Made by a program: the position numbers and the translations under genes
DNA from: Neobacillus sp. FSL H8-0543
Lineage (GTDB): Bacteria; Bacillota; Bacilli; Bacillales; Cytobacillaceae
Reading direction: 5' to 3'
Assembly: GCF_038592905.1 (NCBI RefSeq)
Contig: NZ_CP151943.1
Location: 220,001 to 284,000 of the forward strand
Length of the DNA stretch: 64,000 nucleotides
Notes under the pieces: generated by a model
Seen by the model: only the letters and a program-made list of their open reading frames with translations
Told to the model about the DNA's origin: nothing
Database searches by the model: none
In this document: positions 18,307 to 26,452 of the stretch, in pieces
How positions within the stretch are numbered: the first letter of the stretch is position 1
How the letters are laid out: every line of letters begins with the position of its first letter

Positions 18307-19791
18307 TTACTGATTTACTAAGATTGTAATGATTTTATTCTCTATTCTTTTCCCAAAAGAATCATCCAACAAATTATTTAACATAATGGAAAAAATCAGA
18401 GTTTGTCCACTTTTTGTTTGAACATATCCAGATAAACTGCTGACAGATGTGATGGTGCCCGTTTTAGCCTTTACCTTGCCTTTAAAAATAGGCTCCTTCA
18501 ACCGATTCCGCAATGTACCTCCAAGCATTTTATCCTGTTCACCCGCATATGGCAGTGATTTTAATAGCGTCGGAAACCATGTTTGATTCTGCACGGCAAA
18601 AAGCAATTGAGATATCTGATTGGCGGGTATTAAATTTGCTTGAGATATCCCAGAACCGTCCCTTAGCAAGAGTGTGTCAGTGTCCACTCCGAATTTAGCC
18701 AACTCCGTTTCCAATACAGCAAGACCCTTTTCCCAGCTTCCTTCACCTTTAACAACCTTCCCCATTTCCTTCACTAAAGTTTCAGCATGGCCGTTGTTGC
18801 TTAGTTTCATAAATGGGACGAGTAATTCTGAAAGTGGGATGGATTGGCGAGTATGCAAACTAATTGCCTCGTCTGGTGTTGTTCCTGTTTTCGTTTTTCC
18901 TGTTATTTGGATACCATGATCCGTTAGTGCTTGCTTAAAGAGAGCCATCGCATAACGGGTTGGCTCCCAAACACCAATCCATTCCTTTTCAATCTTTGAT
19001 TTAAGAGGTATCGTACCTTTAATGATGATTGTATTCTTTGCATGTTGGCGCTCAATGACTATTTCCTTTTTTCCATCCTCTGGCACGGTTTCTGTCCGAT
19101 TGATTATTTTCACAAAATCCGTATCTGGTGTTACTTTCACATCAGCTCTGTCACCTTTTCCTGTTCCTGGATCTATTTCAACAAGAACAGAACCTGAGTC
19201 AAAATCTGTCGTTGGCGATGCAGTTAGCGCTGAAACTTGAGCACCATAATAAGCTTGTTCGTCACTCCAGGATAGGTCGGTGGAATAACGGACATCATCA
19301 TACCATTTGTCGTCGCCAATTAGATTACCGTTAATTTTTTTGATTCCTAGTTTTTTAATTTCCAATGCCATGTTTTCAAAGTCTGCTATAAGTAAGGTTG
19401 GATCACCCTTTCCTTTTAAATAAAGATTCCCTTCTAAGGTTTTCTTTTTCACGAGACCATCTGTTAGTACTTCTGTTATGAACCGATAATCTTGCCCTAA
19501 TACGGACAGGGCTGCTGCAGCAGTTAGCAGTTTCATATTTGAGGCTGGCCTCAGGCGGATATCACCTAAATGGTCGTAGAGGAATTCACCCTTAATAGCA
19601 GAGCGGATGCTTACTCCTGCAATCGCCCCTTTTAAGTCTGGTTCCTCCATTAATAGCTGATTCAACTTTTGCGTCAAATTTTCATTTTCTAACCTTGCAA
19701 ATGCGTGGTGCAGGTTTGGGAGGAATACGGCACAAAGGATAAACAACATTAGTACATATGTTTTTACTCTTTTAAACAACTCTATTTCCAA
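18307..19791 (-). CDS. dacC: D-alanyl-D-alanine carboxypeptidase/endopeptidase, S13 family (PBP4a/DacC-like)
   Basis: A 494-residue class C low-molecular-weight penicillin-binding protein that trims or cleaves peptidoglycan side chains outside the membrane. It has an N-terminal signal segment (TYVLMLFILCAVFLP), the active-site SxxK as SNMK near residue 87, the SxN motif as SNNGHAE, and KTGT (VKAKTGTITSVSSLSGY) near the C-terminus. Length fits S13 enzymes with their inserted domains. The start is a TTG very close to GGAAGG; a TTG four codons downstream is better spaced, so the true start is uncertain by a few residues. Confidence 0.9.
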   Translation of the reverse strand: MEIELFKRVKTYVLMLFILCAVFLPNLHHAFARLENENLTQKLNQLLMEEPDLKGAIAGVSIRSAIKGEFLYDHLGDIRLRPASNMKLLTAAAALSVLGQDYRFITEVLTDGLVKKKTLEGNLYLKGKGDPTLLIADFENMALEIKKLGIKKINGNLIGDDKWYDDVRYSTDLSWSDEQAYYGAQVSALTASPTTDFDSGSVLVEIDPGTGKGDRADVKVTPDTDFVKIINRTETVPEDGKKEIVIERQHAKNTIIIKGTIPLKSKIEKEWIGVWEPTRYAMALFKQALTDHGIQITGKTKTGTTPDEAISLHTRQSIPLSELLVPFMKLSNNGHAETLVKEMGKVVKGEGSWEKGLAVLETELAKFGVDTDTLLLRDGSGISQANLIPANQISQLLFAVQNQTWFPTLLKSLPYAGEQDKMLGGTLRNRLKEPIFKGKVKAKTGTITSVSSLSGYVQTKSGQTLIFSIMLNNLLDDSFGKRIENKIITILVNQ

Positions 19792-19824
19792 CCTTCCTAA
19801 TAAAAAATATATCTTTCTTCCCGA

Positions 19825-21093
19825 CTATTCTTTCACAATTGTTATATTCCTAGACAAATATGCCCAATTTTGTGGTGCCGGCAAACTGATTTGCCAAAAG
19901 GTTGTTCCCGATAGCTGATACCTGTCAAGTAACCGATATTTCTCGATAAAACTGCGAATGTCATCGAACCAAACGACATGCTCTACATTGTTTACCCAAT
20001 ATCGATACCATGGTGACTTTGCGGTTTCGTCAAATTGTATGGGAGAACCGGTTGATAACGCCAGATTTTGTGCAGCAAGTACGGACAAGGCGTGTGTAGT
20101 ATTTGTCCCTACAACTTTATCGTAACCATACAATGGCATTGCAATCTGTAGTTTACGAGGATTAATTTGTGTGATGGAGTATTGGATAACTTGCTCAATC
20201 CACCAGGCTGGTGAGACAGGATCTGGCGGGCCGCCTGGGTAACCATAATCAATTGTCATAACAGCAACAATGTCTGCAACCGCTCCGATTGCTGCATAAT
20301 CATATGCACCAATAATACGATTCGTTGGAATATCCTTTGTTTTAGCATGAACATTTACATGTAAAATTAGTTCTCCTAATGCCTTTTTTAAATCTGCTAA
20401 AAATAAAACAAAGTTTTGCCTTTGCGGTGGAGGGATAAATTCAAAGTCAATGCTCACACCGCCAAATCCTCTTTGCTTTATTAAATTCACGATACTTACC
20501 ACAAGATTGTGGCGATAGGTTGGATTTCCTAGCACATTTCCTACCAGTTCAGGGCTAAAATCAACCCCTGTAAAGTTTCGAATCATCAATAAAGGAGTAA
20601 TATTCAATTCAAGGCTACGTCTTACGATCACTAAATCCTCTATCTCATTGTAAGCATATCCTTCATTTGTAAATGAATAGGCTACTACCGCTAAGTAAGT
20701 TAATTGAGAAGCAAGTTGATCAAGTATCGCAATGACTGTACTCTCTGAAGATGGAACAATAAATCCAAGTGTGGCAATTTCCATTTTTACAGTCGTTGGG
20801 ATATTGATGATTTGACCAATGAAAAGCAGATTCGGATTCACCCCTGGATTTGCTGTGAGAATGCTAGCGAGATCAGTGTTGAATTTTTGTGCTAAATGCC
20901 AAATTTGATCTCCTGCTTTTATTTGATAGGTGCGGACTACTGGCAGGTTATCTGGAATATAGAGTGCAAGGCCTGGGACGATATTACCAGCAGAAGGTAA
21001 CCCATTGTACGTTACAATTGTTTGTACTGGTACACCGTATAAGTTTGAAATAGCCCACATACTTTCTCCTGAACGAACCACATGAACAGCCAT
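19825..21093 (-). CDS. LysM-GH18 glycosidase, spore cortex-lytic SleL/YaaH type
   Basis: A 422-residue protein with two N-terminal LysM peptidoglycan-binding repeats (residues about 3-46 and 52-98) and a C-terminal GH18 domain whose catalytic Glu lies in GGVSIDFEFIPP (about residue 218). Architecture and length match SleL/YaaH, the N-acetylglucosaminidase that degrades spore cortex fragments during germination. No signal peptide is seen, as for that family, whose members reach the spore coat from the mother cell. AAGGGGTGAG precedes the ATG. Confidence 0.9.
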   Translation of the reverse strand: MAVHVVRSGESMWAISNLYGVPVQTIVTYNGLPSAGNIVPGLALYIPDNLPVVRTYQIKAGDQIWHLAQKFNTDLASILTANPGVNPNLLFIGQIINIPTTVKMEIATLGFIVPSSESTVIAILDQLASQLTYLAVVAYSFTNEGYAYNEIEDLVIVRRSLELNITPLLMIRNFTGVDFSPELVGNVLGNPTYRHNLVVSIVNLIKQRGFGGVSIDFEFIPPPQRQNFVLFLADLKKALGELILHVNVHAKTKDIPTNRIIGAYDYAAIGAVADIVAVMTIDYGYPGGPPDPVSPAWWIEQVIQYSITQINPRKLQIAMPLYGYDKVVGTNTTHALSVLAAQNLALSTGSPIQFDETAKSPWYRYWVNNVEHVVWFDDIRSFIEKYRLLDRYQLSGTTFWQISLPAPQNWAYLSRNITIVKE

Positions 21094-21154
21094 TATCTCT
21101 CACCCCTTTTACCAACATCATATGGGTTACTTAAAAGGAATATAGCTAGTAGAC

Positions 21155-21187
21155 TGAAAAAAAACGAACTGGTCTTGCCAGTTCGTT
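21155..21187 (-). terminator. Intrinsic terminator after pnkp
   Basis: AACGAACTGG and CCAGTTCGTT form a ten-base-pair stem with a five-base loop; the minus strand continues with eight T residues. It ends the Hen1-Pnkp transcription unit. Confidence 0.9.
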
Positions 21188-21196
21188 CGTCCACAC

Positions 21197-23800
21197 TTAT
21201 AATCGCGGATCAATTGGTTCAGCTTCTAATGCCAAAACTCCTAACACACATTCATGAACACGTTCTAACGATTCTCTGTGTACAAACCGATTAACCGCTT
21301 CAATACCTAACGAGAATTCCTTCAAAGCATTTCGTTGTTTCTTCCCTGTATTCCGCTGCTTAAGACGCGCGAGGTTCTCTGGTAGTAAATAGTCCATGCC
21401 ATAAATGATATGAAGATACTTACGACCCCTCACTTTAATTGCGGGTTGCAGCAGCTTGCCTTTTCGACGTGCCACGTAGATTTCAGGCTTGACAACAAAA
21501 CCTTCATGACCGCTTTCTGTTATTTCTTCCCACCACTCAATGGCTGCTTTCTTTGAAGCTTCGTCAGAAACTACCCGATATTCTGTTTCCACAAACAAAC
21601 GTGACAGTTGGCTAAATTCTTTGTTCTTTTCCATATGCCAAATATGCGGCTTATGAAAAAATGTTTCCGTGCTATGTGCCAACGTATGGAAAGGGGCAAT
21701 TTGAATTCCTTCCAATCCTTCCGTTTCCCAGCAATATTTCTGATAGACCTCATTAAAAATCCTTGCATTTTCAACCTTTTTATCGTTTTGATGGATCCAC
21801 TTTAAAACCTCTTTGCCACTGTAATAGGCTTTTTGGAGCTCATCGCTCAACTTACTACGATCTAGCAATGCCATTTCACCAACATGTGCATACTGATTTA
21901 GGATTAACTCTTTTGCTTTTAAATTCCACGGCAGAATTTCCGCATCAAGTAACACAAAGTCTGTGTTGTATTTTTCAAAATAACCGCTCTTAACTAAGTC
22001 CTCATTTAAAGCTGTTACAATTTGCTCTTCTAGTTCTTTTTTGAAAAATGCACGTCCTTTTCGGGTATAAATCATTCCCAACGTTGCCCGGCCGACATAC
22101 TCCTGGCCCGCTTGCCTGTTTTTATATAAACACAAGATTCCTCTGCTACCCATATGCTTTTTCTCGACAACCATCGTTTCAACGCCATTGGCTTGATAGT
22201 ATTCAAACGCTTCCACCGGATGCTCGAGGTAGCCATCTAAGCCTGATGGTTTTGGGGTAGGGCTCATGGTTGGTGGGAGATAGACCATTTCTTCAATCGG
22301 TATAGTGTAATGAGACAGATCATCCAAAGCTGGAATGGCACCATCTGCGTAAATCTGAACCTCCCCATACTGCTCAGTTAAAACGGTGTATCCCTCTAGG
22401 AATTTTGCAATATTAGGCGGATTCAGACGTTTACGTTCCCATTCCTTTAAAGGATTATCCACTACTTTTGCATAATCGGCTTTTGCTTTAACAGAGAAAA
22501 TCTTTCTTTCTGGATAACGATAAGCTGTTAGATTGCCGCCGAAAACCACACCTTGATCAATATTGAGGGTGTTATTTACCATTAAAGGCTGCGGTTTTGG
22601 TTCATGTCCCCAAAGAATGAGTTCACTCGATTTATGGCCGCTTGTCCAATCTTTGCGGATAGGCTTTCCATTTTCATCATGACCATCAGTATCTCCGTAA
22701 CGGCAAAAATCAGATATCCGCTGTGATTGTTTACCGATATAATGATCCCGGATACCCGCATGGACTGCAACCGCAACATTTACCCCGTTTTTCTGGAGGA
22801 TGTAATGTGACTTAGCGCCAAGTAGTAAGTCCTTTATTTGTTCCTTTAAAAGCAAGGTCGCTTCATTTCCAAACTTCGCTTCGTATTCCTCAAACTCCGT
22901 TGCAACGTTTTCATCCCCATGTGTCAGCGTAACATTTTTCCCATCCAGCCAGCGGGCAATTTTCCAGCCATGGTTACTGTCAATCATAAAGGCTAGACCT
23001 GCTGCCACATGCTTTTGGAAAAATTGTAATGTCTCAAGTGAACGTGGACCGCGACTCATCACGTCTCCGAGTGAAAGGATTCTCCGACCTTCAGGATGGA
23101 TAAAATATCCCTCCCCGTTTTCTGCATATCCAAGCTTTATCAAGATTTCGATAAATTCTTCAAAGCAGCCGTGAATATCACCGATAAAATCAATCCCTGT
23201 GCCAACGTCAATAACTAATGGATTGTCTAGTCGTTTCACATTTAATACTTGTATTTCTTCTTCACCAACAATGTAGGTAAGTCGAAAAGCTTCTTTTTTT
23301 ATGGTTCGTAGTGTCGTTTTAAAATGCTGATACTGCTGCTTAATTCGGTTTCTCCCCCGAGGGAAATCCCTCCCCGCATCACGGCGAATCAACTCTGTTT
23401 CTGATATATTTAGCACAATAGCAATCGCTGGTACATGATATTTCCTTGCCATTTGGATATATTTTTCCCGTTCATAATCTCGTAAATGAGTTGCATCAAC
23501 AAAGGTTAATTTATTTAGCCGACAGCGTTTAGCAAGGACAAAATCGATAGTTTCAAAAGCTTCTTTCGAAATTTGCTGATACTCATCGTAAAGTGCATTC
23601 GCTTCCTCTTTCGAACGCTGATTCCAACTAATAAATTCAATGTCACTAACAAGAACGCGGAATTGATCTGAGCTTAGCACTTCCGATTCTAAAATCTGTC
23701 CTTCTTGAATTAATTGGTTAACTAATGTTGTTTTTCCAGAATTAGAGGGCCCTATAAGCAGGACGATGCCCGCAGGAGGCAAATTTACTGTTGTCATCAT
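21197..23800 (-). CDS. pnkp: Polynucleotide kinase-phosphatase-ligase Pnkp (bacterial RNA repair)
   Basis: An 867-residue three-domain RNA repair enzyme. Residues about 10-180 are the 5'-kinase (P-loop GPSNSGKTT, residues 17-25). Residues about 195-430 are the metallophosphoesterase that heals 2',3'-cyclic ends (FIGDIHGC, SLGDVMSRGP, MIDSNHGWK). The C-terminal half is the adenylyltransferase/ligase (KKHMGSRGILCLY with the nucleophile Lys; EGFVVKP; IKVRGRKY). The phosphatase motifs differ from the common GDxxDRG and GNHD forms. The start ATG overlaps the Hen1 stop (ATGA-type junction), so the two are translationally coupled, as expected for the complex that seals Hen1-methylated RNA breaks. 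Confidence 0.94.
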   Translation of the reverse strand: MMTTVNLPPAGIVLLIGPSNSGKTTLVNQLIQEGQILESEVLSSDQFRVLVSDIEFISWNQRSKEEANALYDEYQQISKEAFETIDFVLAKRCRLNKLTFVDATHLRDYEREKYIQMARKYHVPAIAIVLNISETELIRRDAGRDFPRGRNRIKQQYQHFKTTLRTIKKEAFRLTYIVGEEEIQVLNVKRLDNPLVIDVGTGIDFIGDIHGCFEEFIEILIKLGYAENGEGYFIHPEGRRILSLGDVMSRGPRSLETLQFFQKHVAAGLAFMIDSNHGWKIARWLDGKNVTLTHGDENVATEFEEYEAKFGNEATLLLKEQIKDLLLGAKSHYILQKNGVNVAVAVHAGIRDHYIGKQSQRISDFCRYGDTDGHDENGKPIRKDWTSGHKSSELILWGHEPKPQPLMVNNTLNIDQGVVFGGNLTAYRYPERKIFSVKAKADYAKVVDNPLKEWERKRLNPPNIAKFLEGYTVLTEQYGEVQIYADGAIPALDDLSHYTIPIEEMVYLPPTMSPTPKPSGLDGYLEHPVEAFEYYQANGVETMVVEKKHMGSRGILCLYKNRQAGQEYVGRATLGMIYTRKGRAFFKKELEEQIVTALNEDLVKSGYFEKYNTDFVLLDAEILPWNLKAKELILNQYAHVGEMALLDRSKLSDELQKAYYSGKEVLKWIHQNDKKVENARIFNEVYQKYCWETEGLEGIQIAPFHTLAHSTETFFHKPHIWHMEKNKEFSQLSRLFVETEYRVVSDEASKKAAIEWWEEITESGHEGFVVKPEIYVARRKGKLLQPAIKVRGRKYLHIIYGMDYLLPENLARLKQRNTGKKQRNALKEFSLGIEAVNRFVHRESLERVHECVLGVLALEAEPIDPRL

Positions 23801-25140
23801 CCTTCCTCCCTTCTAAAAATAGCCATTTGCGTTGGCTGACCATATGATTCTATTTCTTCACCAATACCTTGAAAACTCACTTGATAGCTGGAATCCTTCG
23901 TCCACTGTTCACACTTTTCGCGAAATTCTGCTCTTGTCCATTCAAACCTGTGATCATCATGACGCATCTCATCGTCCATTTCATAAACAACATTGTATTC
24001 CTGGTTTGGTGTTGTTACGATCAGTATCCGAGGACGGTAATCGTTTACTATTGTCTTAAATATATTAGGCAAGCGGTGCTCATCAATATGCTCAATTACT
24101 TCACAGAGAACGATAATATCTTTATTTTGCAGGCGTTCATCAAAATAATATAAAGATCCTGCCAGTGATTTTGGTTCAATATATCTTTCCTTATCATTTT
24201 CCTCCTGAAATCTTTTTATCGCCTTAACCCGTGATTTACTTGATGGCTCAATTGAGAGTATTTCTTTGACACCGTCAATGAAACCGAACTGAACGGAAAG
24301 CTTCCCTTCACCTGCACCTAGGTCGACGATTGTTTCCCGATTTGGTAAGCCTTTGATATAGTTTACAATCGCATCATAGCGTTGTTCATTTAAACGAACT
24401 TTTGGTTGTTCAACTATCCCTTTCGTACTCTGTTCCCGGTGATAAAATTTCGATTTAACGATTAAGCTTTGATAGCGAAGGGCTCGCTTAAGGATGAGTA
24501 ACTTTGCCGGATGGCTTTCTAACCAGTCATCCCCATAACGGTCGAGTTTCTCGACTTCTCTTTCATCAATAAAGTAATGCTTATAGTTATCGATGACTGG
24601 AATGAGCGTGGAAATATGCTTCAATGCATTTTGAACCGTTTGTTCACCTGTTATAGTGATAAACTTGGCAGAGCTTTTTTCTCTAAATGTACTAACCCCG
24701 GATTCAATCGTCACTTTATAACCTATAGGCTTAAATAAGTCCTCAATTTCCCTATCATTCAAATCAGTTGCAACCGGTCCAAAGTTAAGTTCCATCACAA
24801 ATGGATGGTCCACCCATTCGGTATACTCCTCATCTGGTTTTCCGTTTAACGCTGTTCCTAATGCCTTGCGGATAGCTGACACAAAAATACTGCTAACTGC
24901 AAATTCACGGTCATTTATGTAGGAAGTGATATCATACTTTTCTGCCGAATTTCGGGCTAAATCGATCGGGTCGGGTTGGACATAAATGAGGAACTCAGCT
25001 TCATCGTTTGTGAAGGTAGGATAAACGAGACGAACCTTGAACCCCTTCTCATTTCGCTCATAAAGATTGGTCGGATTTTTGGCTATCAGATACGAAACGG
25101 TTTCCGCCCCAGTCCCTCTAACGGTTAATGATAACTGCAT
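23797..25140 (-). CDS. hen1: 3'-terminal RNA ribose 2'-O-methyltransferase Hen1
   Basis: A 447-residue bacterial Hen1. The N-terminal half is the bacteria-specific domain that activates the Pnkp ligase; the C-terminal half is the methyltransferase with the SAM-binding IVDLGAGEGKLS at about residue 272 and the metal-binding CEVIEHIDEHRL, then the conserved TTPNQEYN and DHRFEWTRAEF. It methylates the 2'-OH of the 3' end at a break before sealing, so the repaired RNA resists the same ribotoxin. The start at 25140 (MQLSLTVRG) fits the family; 19 further codons upstream are open but lack support. The ribosome binding site is weak. Confidence 0.93.
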   Translation of the reverse strand: MQLSLTVRGTGAETVSYLIAKNPTNLYERNEKGFKVRLVYPTFTNDEAEFLIYVQPDPIDLARNSAEKYDITSYINDREFAVSSIFVSAIRKALGTALNGKPDEEYTEWVDHPFVMELNFGPVATDLNDREIEDLFKPIGYKVTIESGVSTFREKSSAKFITITGEQTVQNALKHISTLIPVIDNYKHYFIDEREVEKLDRYGDDWLESHPAKLLILKRALRYQSLIVKSKFYHREQSTKGIVEQPKVRLNEQRYDAIVNYIKGLPNRETIVDLGAGEGKLSVQFGFIDGVKEILSIEPSSKSRVKAIKRFQEENDKERYIEPKSLAGSLYYFDERLQNKDIIVLCEVIEHIDEHRLPNIFKTIVNDYRPRILIVTTPNQEYNVVYEMDDEMRHDDHRFEWTRAEFREKCEQWTKDSSYQVSFQGIGEEIESYGQPTQMAIFRREEG

Positions 25141-25236
25141 ATTTCGCACTTCACTTTCATTAGAATATTTTTTGCTTATAGTAATATAATTACACAAAAA
25201 TGGAATTTTTGGAAATAGGTACAGATTAATTATAAA

Positions 25237-25263
25237 GGGTGTAACTTTGTTGTCGTTACACCC
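25237..25263 (-). terminator. Hairpin between the F1-beta-like gene and hen1
   Basis: GGGTGTAAC and GTTACACCC form a nine-base-pair stem; on the minus strand TTTATAATT follows. The T tract is short, so this may be a partial terminator that lets some transcription run on into hen1-pnkp. Confidence 0.65.
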
Positions 25264-25274
25264 CCTACTTACTA

Positions 25275-26318
25275 TTATAGACTTCCAATAAAATTCAATG
25301 AATCTAATTCCACACCATCCATTGCACCATCGATAATTTTCCTAACATCGGTTAATGTATCTTCAAGATTGACAGATTGCCCTTTCTGTCCAGTAAAAGG
25401 TTCGGCTACGTAAAAGGGTTGTGTTAAATAGGCTTCTAAACGTTCCCCTCGTTGATACGTCTGTACTTCCGATGTTGGTATGCCTGTAATCCCTTTAACA
25501 TTCACCAACGACCGCAGTTCTCGGTAGCGGCGTAAAAGTTTTTGTGCTCTTTGCTGGATAGAAAGATGTTTTTGATCTAGGTGTGCACCTTCCAGTACGG
25601 AGGATGTTGAGTGAATTGGGTTTACGGCTGGCCATTTGTGTCTTGCTGCGAGGTCAATGTCGAACTGCCATAAGGTTTCAAGTGGGCCATATGGTAAATC
25701 TTCGTCAACTGATGCCCCCTGTAAATCTAGTAAAAAGGTTGTCACTGATTTAATGTTTGCTTCATGTAATCTTTCTTGAAGGTCGTAAATTTCTCCTGTT
25801 AAAACATGTGATCGATCAGCTACAAAAATGACCTCTTTTGTGGTGCCAATCGCCTTCATTTCTTCATATGCCTTTTCAATCGTATCTGCAACAATCTCCA
25901 CTTCATCGGTAATATCCGTCAATTCTGGATAGTTTTTTTCGGGTTTTAACAATATGGTGGCATAACCCTCCCTCTTAAAGCGATAAAATAACTCAGCCAG
26001 GACAACCAGCTGCCCCATTCCTGGACGAGCCACCAAGCCAATTGTTCCTCCTTTTACGATTGGTGCGAACAAATCTAAAGTCTTAATTTTTGTTTCAATC
26101 ATCTCTACCGTCTCCCCTCTTACAATCAATTCATCTAAACTACATTGCGCCAAGGTGGCAAGTGCCACTAATGTTCTAACTTCCGCACGACCAACGGGAA
26201 TTTTCCCTGTACATAAATTGGATACAGTAGCTGGCCGCAATCCCACAGAACGGGCTGCACTTGTTAGATTTGGTACTCTTCTCCTTAATAACGATACATT
26301 CAAGCTGATATCTTCCAA
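25275..26318 (-). CDS. HTH protein with degenerate F1-ATPase beta-like domain
   Basis: A 347-residue protein. Residues about 5-60 look like a helix-turn-helix of the XRE kind (LTSAARSVGLRPATVSNLCT). From about residue 70 it follows the ATP synthase beta subunit: IETKIKTLDLFAPIVKGGTI, then KWPAVNPIHSTSS, LLRRYRELRSLV, and FYVAEPFTGQKGQSVNLEDT. The P-loop position reads RPGMGQLVV instead of GGAGVGKTV, so the essential Lys is gone, and the catalytic GER motif is not seen. I infer a regulator built on a dead ATPase ring domain. The start is TTG after GGGAGGTGG. It lies upstream of hen1-pnkp on the same strand, after a palindrome-rich region. Confidence 0.85.
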   Translation of the reverse strand: MEDISLNVSLLRRRVPNLTSAARSVGLRPATVSNLCTGKIPVGRAEVRTLVALATLAQCSLDELIVRGETVEMIETKIKTLDLFAPIVKGGTIGLVARPGMGQLVVLAELFYRFKREGYATILLKPEKNYPELTDITDEVEIVADTIEKAYEEMKAIGTTKEVIFVADRSHVLTGEIYDLQERLHEANIKSVTTFLLDLQGASVDEDLPYGPLETLWQFDIDLAARHKWPAVNPIHSTSSVLEGAHLDQKHLSIQQRAQKLLRRYRELRSLVNVKGITGIPTSEVQTYQRGERLEAYLTQPFYVAEPFTGQKGQSVNLEDTLTDVRKIIDGAMDGVELDSLNFIGSL

Positions 26319-26341
26319 TACTATCCACCTCCCATTACATA

Positions 26342-26399
26342 TAAGAGTAATTTAAATTACTCTTAAGCGCAATAGTTTTTTTACTCTAAAGCGTAATTA
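26342..26399 (-). promoter_or_regulatory. Operator-like palindrome and direct repeats upstream of the HTH gene
   Basis: A perfect 24-base palindrome (26342-26365, half-site TAAGAGTAATTT) is overlapped by TTACTCTTAAGCGCAAT (26357-26373), which is repeated with two changes at 26381-26397. The repeats are 24 bases apart. They lie immediately before the HTH-F1-beta-like gene, the usual place for an autoregulatory operator. Confidence 0.6.
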
Positions 26400-26419
26400 T
26401 TTTTACATTTTATAAAAAT

Positions 26420-26447
26420 ACGGTATGACTTTAATAAGTCATACCGT
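26420..26447 (-). terminator. Intrinsic terminator after the Suv3-like helicase gene
   Basis: ACGGTATGACTT and AAGTCATACCGT form a 12-base-pair stem with a short loop, followed on the minus strand by ATTTTTATAAAA. It starts within ten bases of the helicase stop codon. Confidence 0.9.
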
Positions 26448-26452
26448 GTAAA

